Shown here: positions 24,713 through 38,862 of the stretch, piece after piece
Position numbering within the stretch: the first letter of the stretch is position 1
How the letters are laid out: each line of letters begins with the position of its first letter
Origin: Neospora caninum Liverpool
Taxonomy: Eukaryota; Apicomplexa; Conoidasida; Eucoccidiorida; Sarcocystidae
Direction: 5' to 3'
Length of the DNA: 64,000 nt
Assembly (NCBI RefSeq): GCF_000208865.1
Contig: NC_018390.1
Coordinates: forward strand, 262,798-326,797
Program-made: the position numbers and the translations under genes
The notes under the pieces: model-generated
What the model saw: the letters and a program-made list of their open reading frames with translations, nothing else
What the model was told of the DNA's origin: nothing
The model's database searches: none

Positions 24713-26914
24713 GATTTATTTTCGAGTGGGTGTATGGGGTAGCGTGGTGAAGAGGAGAGTGTTGGGAGGACGCGCGCCAGTGGAGGCACAAACCGTTGGG
24801 GTGCGAAGGCGTGCATCTTGTCTTCTCGATTTTTTCGGAACCGAATTCCGTCTCTTTCGCTGCGCTTCGAAGGTTGGATGGCGCGCGCTTGCCGGCAGGA
24901 AAAGAATTGAGAAGTTGACTCGTCAGACTCGACTGATCTCGGCACTCCTCCGCGTTCCGCTTGCAGGCAAACCAGAGGAACCCATCAACACACAAAAACA
25001 TGGATATGCATGCACGTAAATATACAGGAGACTCCACGTCTATATATGCATGCATGTCCACAGCCACAAGAATGTGCAAATACATGCATTTCCCATAAAA
25101 GGATGCATTTATACCCAACGCTACATGCGTGTATGCATTCATGGGGAGAGATAACTACGCCAAAAGATCTGCGCATGGAGTTCTCTGGGTTTTCAGAGAC
25201 GCCTTTGTCGAAATCGTGAGCGCTTTCATGGCGAACACTGCTGGCTTTCTCCGCGAGGTAACACCCAGGCTCTCCTGCTGACGAAGTCTTCGCTGTGCAG
25301 ACGCACGCATGTACAATGCATACATGAATATAAACATATGCATAGGCGTCCATATATATATATATACATATACGTACATATATAGACAAAGTGTATGAAT
25401 GTGTGTAGACGATGTGAATAGGGGTCCTTTTTTGACTAGTGCTCAGCTGTGCCATGCTTTCGCCTGTTGGATCGACTGGATGATCGGAACAGTTCCGCCC
25501 GTCGGCGTTTCAGGCGAGAATTCCTTCCAAAAAATAGGTTCTCAAATTCCTTTAGGAGTGTGTGCACGCGGCTGGAAAAGCGCCAAAACGTTGTTTCCTA
25601 GGGAAACGCCGCTCGGCCTTCCTCGGTCTTGGCCCGGCCTCTCCTCCGTAGCGTCTCTCGGTCTCGAGAACCCACCACCCCCCCGGCGGAAGCCAGAATG
25701 TGCTCGATTCAGGGTGCGTGGACTTTCCCCTCTCTCTGATTTTAACGATAGTTACGTGGATGGCTGCGGACTCTCTCTAGCCCTTGTGGCGCTCCGTTCG
25801 GTCTCCCCCGTGTAGAAACTGGAGCCGGCTTCTCGCGCGGCACGGTCTTGCTTCTCCGCTCGTGTCTAAGAAATCCACGTCGATGCATGGGAATCAACTT
25901 TGCGCGCAGAATGCCTCGGATCCCTAGGTGGCCTGTTGTCATCGACAGGGCTCTCCGAGCACTCCGTTTCCAGTTTTTTTCGCACGAAATTTCCAAGGCG
26001 CGTGTTCCTGGGGGAAACGCTGCTCGCGAGGCTTCTCTCCTCTTTTCGCGGCGCCGCGTTCTCGCCAGAGAAGCAAAAACGCATGCGGATGACTTGTCGC
26101 GAGTCAGGGTGTGGTCCGCGCCTTTTCGTCAGAGCCTGGCTTTTTTCAAAAGACATTTCCTTGAGAGGTCTCCGACGGGATATTTTCCGCGTCGTCCCTT
26201 TTCCGCATGCGCCGTGGCGTGTGTGTGCATGTTTCACAGCGTCGAATTTTCTCGGGCTTCCGCGAGTCTCCGCCGTGGAAATAGCTGGTTGCCGCGCTCG
26301 AATTTTTTTCCGCGCGAGTCGGGTGAAAAACGGCGCTCTTCCCGCCGCACAAAGAAACCTGCCTCGCATACGCTGTCCGTCCGACGAAAGGCTCGAAGTC
26401 TCCGTTTTCCCTCGCTTCCCTGTGTGTGCGATCCAGCGGAAACAACTCTCGATATGCGCGCCTGCTGGCGGGTAAACAACAACAGGAACGCCTACGCATG
26501 TGCACGAGAGAGTGTATAAACATCGGTGTGTGAATGCGTCCGGGTTTTGGCGTGCAGTGAACTTCACTCCCCGGCGTGAAAATCGCCTTTCTCGCCTCGC
26601 CTTGTCCCCGCGGCCACGCGCCTGTTTTTGCAAGTGTGTCACGTTTTCTGGCTGTTGCGCCGCCTCTCTCTCTCCTGATTCGAGGAAAGCGCGGGATCTT
26701 CCCTGAGGGAGGGCTGTGTCGATTCGTCCGCGGCTCGAACCGTCTTCTCTTCTGTGCTTCCCCTCCTTGTCTTTTCTCCTCCGTTCCTTCTTTGCCCCCC
26801 CTTTTTCTGTTCGTCTCATGCTTTCCTTTCTTCAGCGCGGGTCCGTCTGTTTGGGACGTCTCTCTCGCGTTTCCTCTTCAACTTCGGCATCTTCCCTTCT
26901 CTCGCGTCTCCAAA

Positions 26915-28329
26915 ATGGAGACTTCCTCCGCGACGACGCTCTCGCCTCAGACCGATGACAAAGAGACAGCGGCGGAGACCCGCAGGAGCGTCGCTCCGCC
27001 CCAAGGTAAGAAAGGAGGAAAACTCCCGAAGAATCATGCTTCCTTTTTCCCCATCGGGTCCTTGTTCCCGATCGATGGAGCTGAAGACAGTCCAGAAGGA
27101 AAGAGAAGAGAAAGTGCTCCGCTGGCTGCACGGACGGAGGTCAAGGTGGAGGCGGCTCACCGGTGGGGGGAAGTTTTATCGAGAACCGTCGAAGAACAAG
27201 AACGCAGGAGGAGACAGCGAGAAGGCGAGAGACGTGCCGGTCTCGACCGAAGGCGAAAGCGAGAGAGAGAGAAGCTACGCCGGGCGCAAAGGGATGGAGC
27301 TGAAAGAAAGAGGAAGAGTCTGCCGTGGACGCAGGCCGCATGCCGTGTGCTCGTCTCCGATGCCTCAGGCGAAGAGCGCAAGTCACCCGAGCACGCGCTG
27401 AGCACTGGCGAATCTGAGAGCGAGGGAGAAGCTGGGAGTCACGTGACGTACTTGCGGCTGGGAGTCGACCTCGAACTGCAACCAAGCTGCGAGATAGTCA
27501 ACTACCAGACGTCTCGCATCCACAAAATCGAAAATCTGCAAATGTGTCCCCACCTAAAGGTAAACGCACTCCCGCCTTTCCACTCTGTTCGGGTGTATGA
27601 CTCTCTCTGCCTCTCGATCTCTCGGTAGCTCTCGAAACATGTTTGCCCACTTCTGTGTCAATCTGCCGTTCCCCACCTTTCTCGCCATCCCCCTCTTTCT
27701 CTTTCTCTTCCTCTTTCTCTCTTCGCGGTCAACCTCGCTCTCTGTGTCTCTAGGTTTCAGATGTGGTGTCCCGAGGTTCGCGTTGCGACACACTCGAAAG
27801 GAGCGCTGGACAACCTGTCCTTCTGTGTTTCTGACGTCAAATGCGCTGCTGAGCCGCACTTGCCAACATGCAAGCTTTGGCAGAGTTTCTTCCGTGCGTT
27901 TTGCGCGCTCGTCTTGCCGAACTCGAAGCTCTGTCCCGTGCGTTCTGTCTCGCAGAGCCTCGCTCTGAACGCGAACGACATCGAAAAAATCGAGAATTTG
28001 GAGGCGACTCCGCAGCTCGAGGAGCTGGAGCTGTACCAGAACCGAGTTCGCAAGATCGAAGGCCTCTCCACTCTCGTCCACCTCAGGTCTATTCGCTATT
28101 CTCTAAAACGTGACTGAGCAGGCAGATATATGGACTCTTTTTCCCGATTTCTACTTGTCGCCAGGACACGGATCCAGCCTTATCCAAAGGATGCTTCCCT
28201 CTCTTCAGGAACGACAACCTTACACATCTGCATATCAGCTACGCGCGTTTTCACGTCTCCAATCCCCGCGTGCTATTACATATATATACTATATATAAAT
28301 GTACCTGAATATGATTTGCCCACCCGCAG

Positions 28330-28360
<31 letters not shown>

Positions 28361-30008
28361 GCTATGTCTCGCGTTATAACCGAAGATGGGCCGGCCTATA
28401 TCTTTATATGTATATACAGGTGCCCAGGTGTATGGTATCCATGTACAGACTCAACTCTGCATATATAAATATATATGCAGGTGTGATGGTCTTTGGTGGA
28501 TGTGTATCCAGACGTTTTGCCTTCTTCCAGGATGCGCTGTGTCGAGAGTTTCAGGCGGGGACGGCGGGGAGCGCGAGGTGCCCTTGTCTTTCCAGGGACT
28601 GGAGAGCGAGTTCACGCGTGTGTGGCGAGGCTTCCTGTCTTCTGGTCGGTGTCAGACTCCTCGATTTGTCCTTCAACAAAATCCGAAAGATCGAGAATCT
28701 GGCCACGGCGGTGAACCTCGTGAAACTGTATCTTTCCAGCAACAAAATTGAAGTGGTCAGTGATGCCGAGTCCCACACAGCCGTTCCCCCGCAGAGACCG
28801 ACGGCTCGAAAAGCGGTCGAAGCGTCTCCGGAGAAAGCGCTGAAATCCGTCAGAAAGAAAACGTTTTTCGGTGGGAGAACCGACGCGCGCGCCGGAAATT
28901 TGTGTCCTGGTCCCCCGTCGGTGGGGCTCCCCGTTTCGCGACGGGCAGGAACGGGAGTTGCGTTTTTGCGTTTCTCGCTCGCGTTTTTCGAGAGCGAAAA
29001 ACCGACTGTGCGCCCGACACCAGAGAGAGTCTTTTCTTGCCTGTTTTTCCCGTAGATCGAGGGACTCGAGGCGCTCACGCATCTGGAGCTTCTCGAGCTG
29101 GGCAGTAACAAAATCCGCGAGATCAGGGGAATAGCCACCCTCACGGAACTGACGGAACTGTGGCTGGGGAAAAACAAGATAACTGAAATGGTAAGGGCTT
29201 CGCCTCTCGTGCTAAGTCACGCCCCGCTTGCAGAATCGGTCTCTATACATATATATATGTATGTTTTATATATGTTTTGCATATATATATATATATATAT
29301 ATATATAGATATATATAGATATATGTGGATATGTGTAGATATAGGCAGATGTATGTAGATGTCGATGTATGGACGTGTATATATAGGTGTAGCAGTGCAT
29401 GTGAGGGGTTAAGTGGCTAAATCCTTCTGGGGCCGAACGCTAGACGCGTCAGGCGTTCACCCCACTGGAGAGAGGCGGAGGGAGAGGCTCGCGGGCCGGA
29501 GACAAAGCGAGAGAAGACACTCAGGTAGAAGGGTGAGCCAGAGAAAGAGAACCGGCTGAGTAGAGCTACAGCTGTATGGCTAGCCTAGGTGGAGCTCGCG
29601 TGTGGCAGGTCTGTTGAGGGTGGAAAGTCGTCTGGAGAGAGAGGTCGGGCGACGCAGATGCATCTCGAGGCAAAAACAATCACGAGTCAGGTACCATATC
29701 TGTCGACGGACACGCCGTTCTCGACGTCACTGGTTGGGCTTTTCCGCGCGTTTTGCAGAAATTGCCGTCGCTGCCGAAGCTGCAACGACTGAGCATCCAG
29801 TCGAATCGTTTGACACACTGGGATGACTCTCTCTTCTCCGCCTGTCCGAATTTGGAGGAACTCTATCTTTCACACAATCGCCTCGAAGGGCCGATCCCCG
29901 ATGGCGTCGGCAAACTGGTAAAGTCCAAATCTTGTGCTCCCCACACATTTAGCTTAACATACCTTTATGATATATGCATGCATGCAAGAACATACATATA
30001 TATGTATG

Positions 30009-30040
<32 letters not shown>

Positions 30041-32047
30041 TATATGTATATATATGCACGGCTGTCAAGGCGACTACACGTGGATGGGAAAGTCTGTGTG
30101 TTTGTCTTATTCCGTTGAGACATGCCCCATGAGTGCGTCTCGCATCTTGTGGCTAAGTGGTCAGTTCGGCAGAACTTTTGGTTTGCGTATACATGCCTAC
30201 AATTTGGCGAGCATTCTCCTTCTCCAGATGCACGGCGTTGATCTGGACCTTTTGCGTGTGCAGAAGAAACTCAAGATCCTCGACTTGGGAGCCAATGCCG
30301 TGGACGACATGCGGGCTGTGGCGCAGTTGCCGGAGCTTGAGGAGCTCTGGGTGAGAGTCGGCGAGGGAGGCTCCACTTTTCAAAAAGGTTATCTTCCTTT
30401 TCAAGTGTTCGCGGGGCTAAAATACTGCGCGAAAGAGAACTCGGCGAACGATGATACACCGTGTTCCCAAAAAAGGCATATATATATATATATATGCAAG
30501 CATGTATCTGCATCTACCTGTCGTTATATATTTATATGTATATTTGGGTTGATTTTGGGGTATGTATACATGCATGCACAGATGCACATCTACACGTTTT
30601 TCAGTCGATATCTCGTATGTATATGCGTCTGTTGCGTGGATGTGAGTATATGTAGGTTGATGTGTGTCTTTGCATCGATCTGAGTCTGCTGAGACTCGCG
30701 TGCATCAGTTGTGGTTCTCTCCTCATGTGCTTGTGCCTTCTGTTTCTGCGGCAGATCAACGACAACAAACTCGCGAGTTTGGAGGCTGTGAAGGCGCTCC
30801 AGTCGATGAGCTCTTTGCGAACGCTGTACCTCGAAGGCAACCCAATCCACGCCAATCTAGGCCCTAGCTACCGCCAGAATATTGTGCAGATTTTCCCACG
30901 TAAGCCAGCCGCGCGTTCTTTCGGAACGCGACGAGCAGCCGAGAAACCGGACGCTGAGTCCATCAGGCGGATTTCCTCCCCTTCTCGTTCAACGCTTCTC
31001 ATCAATATGTATATATATATATATATATAGGCACTAGCAAGTGCGTGTACACATATAGAGACTTATATATATATATCTATATATATATATACATATACAT
31101 ATACATATGTATGCATGTATGTATGTATATGAATGTCGAGGAATAAGAGGCCATCTCAGTGTGTGTCGTATGCTTGATGTTCCTCTTCTGCGTGGAAGCC
31201 GTGCGGTTGTTAAGCCTGTAGTTATAGATATGTATCTCTGCTGTGCTTGCTTGAATGTCCATGTGTTTTGTGTGTTTCGGGTTTCGCCGTGAACGGCGGG
31301 TTGTCTCCCCAGAATTGCGGCAGCTAGACGCCCTCCTGATCTGCGAAACGATCAACATCATCGAGCGACCTCTCTCGGGCAAGAGTAGGCGCCAAACAAG
31401 ACTTGGAAATCCAAGGCTTCCCCCCCCCCCCCCCCCCCCCGACACACAACGCACACACACACACACACACACACACAGATCACATAGAGATGCGTCGATA
31501 CAGATCGAGAGGTGGAGATGTGTTTGCGGATCTACTGAGTGTTTATCGTCTGGAGTGCGCATGCATGCTTTTGAAAGATGTGAAAGTTCTAGTGTGCATC
31601 TTCGGATCTCTGTGTGGAGACGCGGCTGCGGGGAGGCGGACTCTGCGCACGGTTGGGAGGGGGCGTCGGGCGTGAATTTTTTGGGGGCAAAAGCGAAAAA
31701 ATTGCAACTTTGCGTCTTCCTCTGCGAGTCTTCAGTCCCATGACTCGCCGTTTTAGCTCGCCATCGGTAGCCCGAAGCGATGTTGATGTCCAAAGCGCAC
31801 GCCTTTTTCATCTTTGAGAGTTCACGTACACGAAGCACCTGCGGAACATGCGCTTTTGCTGTCAAACGACGTTGATTCCTTGGCGTCTGTAATGACGTAC
31901 ACAAATAGCTACTCTCATATAAATTCATATTTACATATATATATATATATATATATATATGAACATGTGTGTGCTGTGGACCCTTTCGTTTCTTTCTGTG
32001 CAGTTGGGGCGACGAAGCGAAAGTCCATTATGAAGCACGACGCGTAG
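26915..32047 (+). CDS. SDS22, protein phosphatase 1 regulatory subunit 7
   Basis: Ten exons: 26915-27005, 27369-27559, 27956-28086, 28656-28755, 29056-29190, 29759-29917, 30228-30350, 30755-30899, 31313-31384 and 32004-32047, in total 397 codons (396 residues), all frame-consistent with GT-AG borders. The core is a run of 22-residue SDS22-type leucine-rich repeats, for example 'SRIHKIENLQMCPHLK', 'NDIEKIENLEATPQLEELEL', 'LLDLSFNKIRKIENLA' and 'LELLELGSNKIREIRGIATL', ending with the LRR cap 'LYLEGNPIHANLGPSYRQNI'. SDS22 binds the catalytic subunit of protein phosphatase 1 and controls its assembly and mitotic activity in other eukaryotes. Length is close to the usual 330-380 residues, with an acidic N-terminal extension. 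Exon borders track the repeats. Six introns carry TA, CA or poly-C arrays. The last exon adds only 'GATKRKSIMKHDA'. Confidence 0.92.
31420..31477. repeat. Poly-C tract followed by (CA)n
   Basis: Twenty-one consecutive C (31420-31440), then a short spacer and a (CA)n run from 31452 to 31477. Both lie in the last intron of SDS22 (31385-32003), starting 35 bases after the donor. Confidence 0.95.
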
Positions 32048-32693
32048 ATCAGCGCCCGAATCCTCGGCGCATGCTGAAAGCGACAAATCAACTTCCCGCT
32101 CCTTTTTTCCGATATCTGTTGCGATGAGCCTGCGGTGTCGCGGCCTGCCCGTCACCGCCGCATCTCCCTGCCGATCTCTCTTTGGCAATGTGCCGCGGCG
32201 TCTCTCCACATGCGTGTGCACGTTGCTACAATATATATACATATATATACATATACATATATATGTATATATGTGTGTATATACATATATATACGTGTGT
32301 CCATTGTATGGAGATTTATATCCAGAGAGAGACATCTGTGAGAGTGTCATCAACGCGTGAGCGTCTCTCTTGCCAAAGTGCACAAGAGGAACGTTTCAGT
32401 TTTCCTGGAACCGGAGAGTGACTGCGCGCTTGCGAGCAGAGAAAAACCTAGAGTGCCCTACCGATGCCTCGTGGACCCAGGGATTTTTTTTCGAGAGTAC
32501 ACGATTCGGATTGTTCCCAGTTCGCACGAATGTGTGAAGAACTTGGAAAAAATCCGTAAAACTTCTCGTCTCCAGAGCTGCGCGTAGAAACAACCCTCCG
32601 CTTATGCGCCGTCCACACTGCGCCCCAAAAACAAATTTGAAGTTCACTGGACGCGCACATGCAAATCCTTACCATCCATATCTAAGCACTTCA

Positions 32694-32736
<43 letters not shown>

Positions 32737-35700
32737 ACCATGTAGGGTAGGTGTAGGCACTTCACTTTGCGTGTATCCATCAATATATATATATATATAT
32801 GCGTTTTCTCATGCAAAAGTGCGACTTCTCTATTGTGTGTTTGAGCACCCTGCCACCGTGTTTCTGCGTGACCCTGTCGGTATTTGTATCTCTTTTCTTT
32901 TTGTGTGTTTTTACGGTCGTCCCTAGAGTCGATCCGCTCGGGGCAACCGAAGGCGAAGACGGGGAACAGCGGAAACGGCTGGAAGGCAGCTGGGGAAAGA
33001 GTCTAGACGAAACCGCGGAGACGACAGGGCAGGACGAGACGTGGCAGCGACAAGACGAACGAGGCGGTAGAGTGCGCACTGAAAAAAAGGCAAAAAAAGG
33101 TACACACCGGTGTTCGACGCGAGAGACACGCTTTCCCAGTCTTTCCGGCGCAACGACAACGGCCTATCGGGGAGAGGCATGCGAAAAAAACTTCGTGAAA
33201 AACTTGGGCTGCGGCCTGATTTTGACAAAGACAAGGCGACGTGTGTCCGCGGGGACAAGGTGCGAGCATCTCGTGAACTGAAACAAGTCATAAACGCCCG
33301 AGAGGAAAAGCGCCGAGACGCGGCGACGTCTCTGCCTTTCGAGCCGGCGTCTCGCGAGCGGAGTCGCACCTGTGGACTCCGAAAGCGCGATCGTAAATAG
33401 CCCGTGGAGCGGAGAAAACAGCCTGAGCGGCCTCGCGGAGCCGGGGTCTGTTCCTCTTCATTTCGACGCTCCAGAGCGAATTCCCACACACACACACACG
33501 TCGCACTGGGTCAAGTACTCTCTGCGCTTGAGAGCGAACAGCCAGCGGGGCGTGCAAGCGGGGACGCGCTTCGTGGCTGACGAGTGCGAACGAAAGTGAA
33601 CTCCCTCGGCAGGAAGGCACGGAACGGGCATGACGCAAACGCGCATATGCGGCTGAAGCAGAAGGAAGTGTCCAGAAGCTCAAAAATAGCCAGTACACGT
33701 GCGAGTGCAACTACCTGATTCGAAACTGTCTAAAACATACAGAGTGACACATGAACTCGCAATGAGGTGAGCATCGACTGTCGCCTCGGGGTGGGCGTCT
33801 GCGTGCATGCGCGAGACAACACGACAATCGACGAGGGCGCAGATGCCCGCGGAATTTGTAAAAATAGAGCCTTGAAGACAGCTTCTCACGTCCATTTTGG
33901 CGCGAGAAACCGGAAGCAAACGCGGAAACCTCCCTGTGTCGCCCCCGCGACGGATGATCGCTGGGCTTCCCAACAGAGAGACCCCGAAAAATGCGCAGTT
34001 CGCCAGCACGATCGCCGCGTCGCTCGCGAGAGCGGCGGAGGGTTGTCGCCCGGTGTCTCTTTCTCTGCCTTTCTGCATGGAACTCTCCCGCACGTGCGAG
34101 AACCCTCTCTCGAGCTGCTGGCGCTCGTCCGAGGAGCCGTGGAGAAAAATGGGTCATATCCCGTCCCCGACGCGCCAAAAAATAGCTGGAATGTGCCTTC
34201 TCCCTGTCAGCAATACTTGCAGTCGCCTCTCCGCGTCCGCTGCGTTTTGCGAGGTGGATGTCGCTGTCGACAAACGCGAACCGCAGCCGTGCGCTGGCGC
34301 CTCCCTCTAAAAAATGCGCCGAAAACGAAAGAAACAGCGACTGTCTCTCCCCGAAACCTCTCGGCCCGCGCTGGGCGCTCTCCGCGGCGTGCATGCGTTT
34401 CGGTCGACGGCTCGATATAGGCCACGCCCGCGCAAAAATAACTACCTTGATGCTGGATACCTTCAATCCGGGCACTGCCCCGGAGATGTGCGTTCGGCTG
34501 AGCCGCCCTCAAGTGTGGACTTGGCCCCCCCCCCCCCCCCGCTGGAGTCCCGGGTAGAACAACTCAGTCCTCTCTTGAGACATAAAAGGAAGCGAACTCC
34601 TGTTCGCATGGTCTTCTTTGAAACATTGCCGCAAATGGTCAATGAACAGTCGTTGATCTTTGGGAGAGAAAGAGTTTCCATAAAAAGCCCCAATGTTCGG
34701 GTCCCGCGGAGTCGGCGCCCGTCGGCTCAGGCGCTGTGCGGGGTCTCGTCAAAAAATGCGTCTCGCCGGCTGCACTTTGTACATCTGAAGGGGAGTTGAA
34801 AGAAACGTGCATTCATCTCTTCGCCGCTGGACCGTTGCCGCAAAGCCGTTGCGCAGGTTCGCTGGCGCTTTGGCGTCCGAGATGAACGAACAAAAGATGC
34901 GTTCGATGGCGCCTGGGATCTCCCGCGCGCGATCGCGAGACGCCACGCGCGTTCAAAGACGACCGCGAAACAGAATCGTGCTTCAGTTCTTTGGGCAGCG
35001 CGCGCCTGTGTGTGCCCGAAGCGAATTCTTTGTTCGCCTTGCCTTTGAGCGTGCCTGGCGTAGACCCAGAGAAAACCACTTTCGGCGTCTGGTGTGCCGG
35101 AAGAAACAGACTAAAAAACGGCATTCTGTGTCTTGCCAAGCCGCGGCGTCGTCTACGTCTCGTCACTGCTGGGAAGGCTGCCTAGAGAAAGACGCTGGAG
35201 GAAACGTAATGTCTCCTCTCGCCTTCCTTCCGGATGGTCCAGCTGCACACATGAGCCTTCGCTGTCTCTGATGTCTTATATTCCCGGAATCTCGAAGAAA
35301 AACGCTCAGCTTCTCCCGACGCTGCGGCGCCCGACAACAGGCGATCTAGAAAATGCTTGCCTCGAGGAGTCCCTCCTTCAGTCGAAGGCCCGAAGCACAG
35401 ACCTGTCACAGAAAACCTGAAAAAACCGTTTACCAAGAAGTAGCCGCAGCCGCTTCGCCCAGGGCGCTGAAAAAAAACAGGGACAGAAACAGGGAAACGT
35501 CTGTTACACGTCTGTTGTCTCCGAGAGTGAACGCCCAGGGACAAGACACTAGCTCGGTCTCCTGAACCGCCGCACCGCACCGCTGCCGCGCGGCTTCCCT
35601 TCGTTCCGGAACGCATCCCACGTGTGCGTCTCGACACACAGGAAGGCCCAGTCTCTCAAGCCGCCAACCTTTCTACTCCGCGACGCGTCCCAGGCGCATG

Positions 35701-36149
35701 CATCGCGAGTGGATGCGAGCAGCCCTGAACTGCGTCGGAAGCCGCCCACGCGTTCTCCCGAATCTCCCCAGTGAGACAAAGCAAGGCCGTGCAGCGTGAA
35801 CGCCACGTCGGCGCTGGCCCAGTCGAACCCGAAGCCAGGACGCCAGCGAACCCGAACGACTCGGGCCGTTTAAAGAAACAGCATCAGAAAGCGAGGCAAC
35901 GTGCGTGGATGTGCGAGCTCGCCCCCAGACAGTCCAAACTGAGCGAGTTCTTCGCAGAAACATCTTCTCGGACTCTTCATCCCCGAAAGCGCGCCTGGCG
36001 CGACGCGTTTGAGAAACAGAACTTCGAGGCTCCCAGATGTGTGTGTGCGTCGAAAAACGCGCCGGCTTGGTGTGGAGAGGCCCCGGCGGGGTCACACGCC
36101 CCGTTGTCGCGACTTTTTTCGCGTTTTTTTTCTTCCGGGCATCGGAGCT
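32048..36149. other. Convergent interval, no firm gene
   Basis: Between the 3' ends of SDS22 (+) and the AGC kinase (-). It begins with TA arrays (32230-32300, 32697-32733, 32783-32800) and a 14-base poly-C near 34527. From 32.9 to 36.1 kb it is GC-rich and open in several frames on both strands. The best protein-like stretches are on the minus strand: 'TPKVVFSGSTPGTLKGKANK' near 35.05 kb and 'FTLHGLALSHWGDSGERVGG' near 35.77 kb. I could not link them into a start-to-stop gene or to a known family. Confidence 0.4.
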
Positions 36150-38566
36150 CTACCTCGCGTCGCGTTCGTCGTAGGTGAAACCTTCAAACATCGAGTCGTC
36201 GCTCTCGTCGTCTGCAGGGGCCGGAACGAATATGTTGGCATGCATCGCTTGCCCGTACGCCGCGGAGCTGTACTGGTCCGCAGGTCGCGGCGCCTCCGCC
36301 TTCGTCGCTTCCGGAGGCACAGAGTTGGCTGCGCCCGTCGCGAACGGCGCTGGCAACGCCTCCCACAAGGCCGGTCTCGGCCCATCCCGCAGGGCGTCGG
36401 ACCGATCGCCTCCGAGAGCCGCGCCCGCAGCAGCGAACTCGCGTCCCTCCGACCCCAGAGCGTCTTTCGCACAGCCCCGCGGGGTTCCTCGCGCCTGGCC
36501 GACGAGGCCCGGTGCGGGCTGGGCAGTGGGTGACACTGTGCCGGGCAAAGCCGGGGCGGAAGCGACTCCCGCCGCGCACGAAGCTGCGCCGTGGCCAGTC
36601 TTTGAAGGCTTCACACCTTCCGCTGGGTACGCAGACGCCGCGTGCTGGACAACGCTGCTGGTAACGACGCCCGCTCTGCCCCAGAACGCGCCGGGCGTTC
36701 CCGCGTGCGGCTCGCCCGCAGCCACGCCGATCGGGGATTCGTGCACTTCTGAGTTGATCACCGGCAACTTGACGAATTCGTTGTCGAAGTACTGGACGTC
36801 TGTCGGGGACTGCAGCCGCGGTCGGAACGGCGGCCGCATGCGCTTCGCCTGCAGCGCCTCCCAGTCGATGCGGCCGAAAAACGGGTGACGCTGAGCGCAC
36901 GCACAAAACCGAGCGGCCAGAGCCCCGTGGGGAGCGCCTTTGACGCGCGAGACACGACGCAGAACCAGGAAGGATACACCGAAGAGCGGAGCCGCTGAAC
37001 GCGCGGGGGCCGCTCTTTGGACCGCCGCGCGCCTGTCGAGGATTCCAGGCATGTACAGGCGCTCCATGTGCATGCAGGCAAGAAAGGGAACCCGCGAGAG
37101 TCGCCAAGCATACAGACCGCACCAGATGCGCAGCTCAGGCCCTCTCTGAAGATAAACGACGCCGCACGTCAGCAGCGAGAAACCGTTTCTGTTCTTCGAA
37201 AAGAAGACGCGTGCACCCTTCGCGGTGCGGCAACAGCCTGGGACCGTTTCCCCGGCTCAGCTGCCGCGCGTGGGTATCGCGAGACTGCCTCCTCGGGATC
37301 GCCGGCAGCGCGACGTAGCCTGTGCCGCGAACTCGGGGCTGAACCTCTCTGCGACGGAACCTCTCTGCGACGCTCTCTTGGTCTCACCTTGATCTCTTCT
37401 GCATCGCCGGGGCCGCCGCCCAGCCTTTGGTTCGGGTCGCGCTGGAAAAGGCCGCGCAGCAGGTGGACCGCCGTCCGCGACATGTACGACGGGTACTGGA
37501 GCTCGGAGCTGCGAAGCAAAACGGGGAAAGAAAGACCAGCCTTTTGGGAGCGCTCCGCTCTTGCGCACACGGTGCTCCGCCTGGTCTCTCGCGCTGCAGG
37601 CAAGTGCCCAGAGACGCCCGCCCACGCGGCGACGCTGGCAGGCCTCACGCACAAGCAGGTTCCTCGAACGCGTCTCGCTGAGCTCGGCGCTGGCGTCCCA
37701 GCCTGGCGCCGCGCCCGCATCTCTTTCCTCACCTGCGGATGTTCTCGAAGAGGCGCTCCCGGTCGCCAGTGTAGAACGGGGGCAGTCCCGTGAGCATTTC
37801 GTAGATGAGCGCGCCGAGGCTCCACCAGTCGACCGCCTTGCCGTGTCCCTGCTGGTTCAGGATTTCCGGAGCGAGGTACTCGGGCGTTCCGCAGAGCGAG
37901 CGGGCGCTGCAGTTGTCTTCGACGCCTTCCTTCGATAAGCCAAAGTCGGTGAGGCGCACGTGGCCGTGCTCGTCGAGCAAGACGTTCTCGGGCTTCAGGT
38001 CGCGATACACCACGTTGTACTTGTGCAGGTGCTCGAGCGCCAGGAGCACTTCCGCCGCGTAAAAACACGCCGCGTACTCCTTGAACCGGCCCGCACGGGA
38101 GAGGTGGAAGAACAACTCGCCGCCAGGGCAGTATCTGAAAACAAACGCCCACAGAAAACAGCGACTGGGCGAACGCCGCGCCTCCACGCTCGCCGCCTTC
38201 CCAACCTCCGCATGCGCCCCCAAGAAATCTTCCAACATATCTGTCTATATATATCTACACAAATATCTAAAAACATATATCTACACATATATCTATATAT
38301 CTATACAGATATATATCTATATATCTATACAGATATATAGCTATGTATCTATACAGATATATATCTATATATCTATACAGATATATATCTATATATCTAT
38401 ACAGATATATATCTATATATCTATACAGATATATATCTATATATCTATACAGATATATATCTATACACATGTCTATATATATCTATATCTATACATATAT
38501 ATATATATATATATACATATCTATATATAGATATAGATATACATATATATATATCTATATCTATAC

Positions 38567-38607
<41 letters not shown>

Positions 38608-38718
38608 CATATCTATATATAGATATAGATATACATATCTATATATATATATATATAGATATATACAGATATATGTCTATATATCTATACAGATATATAT
38701 CTATACACATGTCTATAT

Positions 38719-38774
<56 letters not shown>

Positions 38775-38824
38775 ATACATATCTATATATAGATATAGAT
38801 ATACATATATATATATCTATATCT

Positions 38825-38862
<38 letters not shown>

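Larger units (their letters stand above)
23099..26914. other. Intergenic, repeat-rich, upstream of SDS22
   Basis: The interval lies between two plus-strand genes. It holds a short telomere-like motif, one exon candidate (23776-24180), a 38-bp tandem repeat, a composite TA repeat, and from about 24.9 to 26.9 kb GC-rich DNA with open frames on both strands but no protein motif I recognise. The last kilobase should hold the SDS22 promoter and leader. Confidence 0.5.

Noticed and set aside
25866..26819. 317-codon minus-strand frame between IBA57 and SDS22
   Set aside because: Arg/Lys-rich without motif, and the plus strand is equally open; treated as chance in GC-rich DNA.
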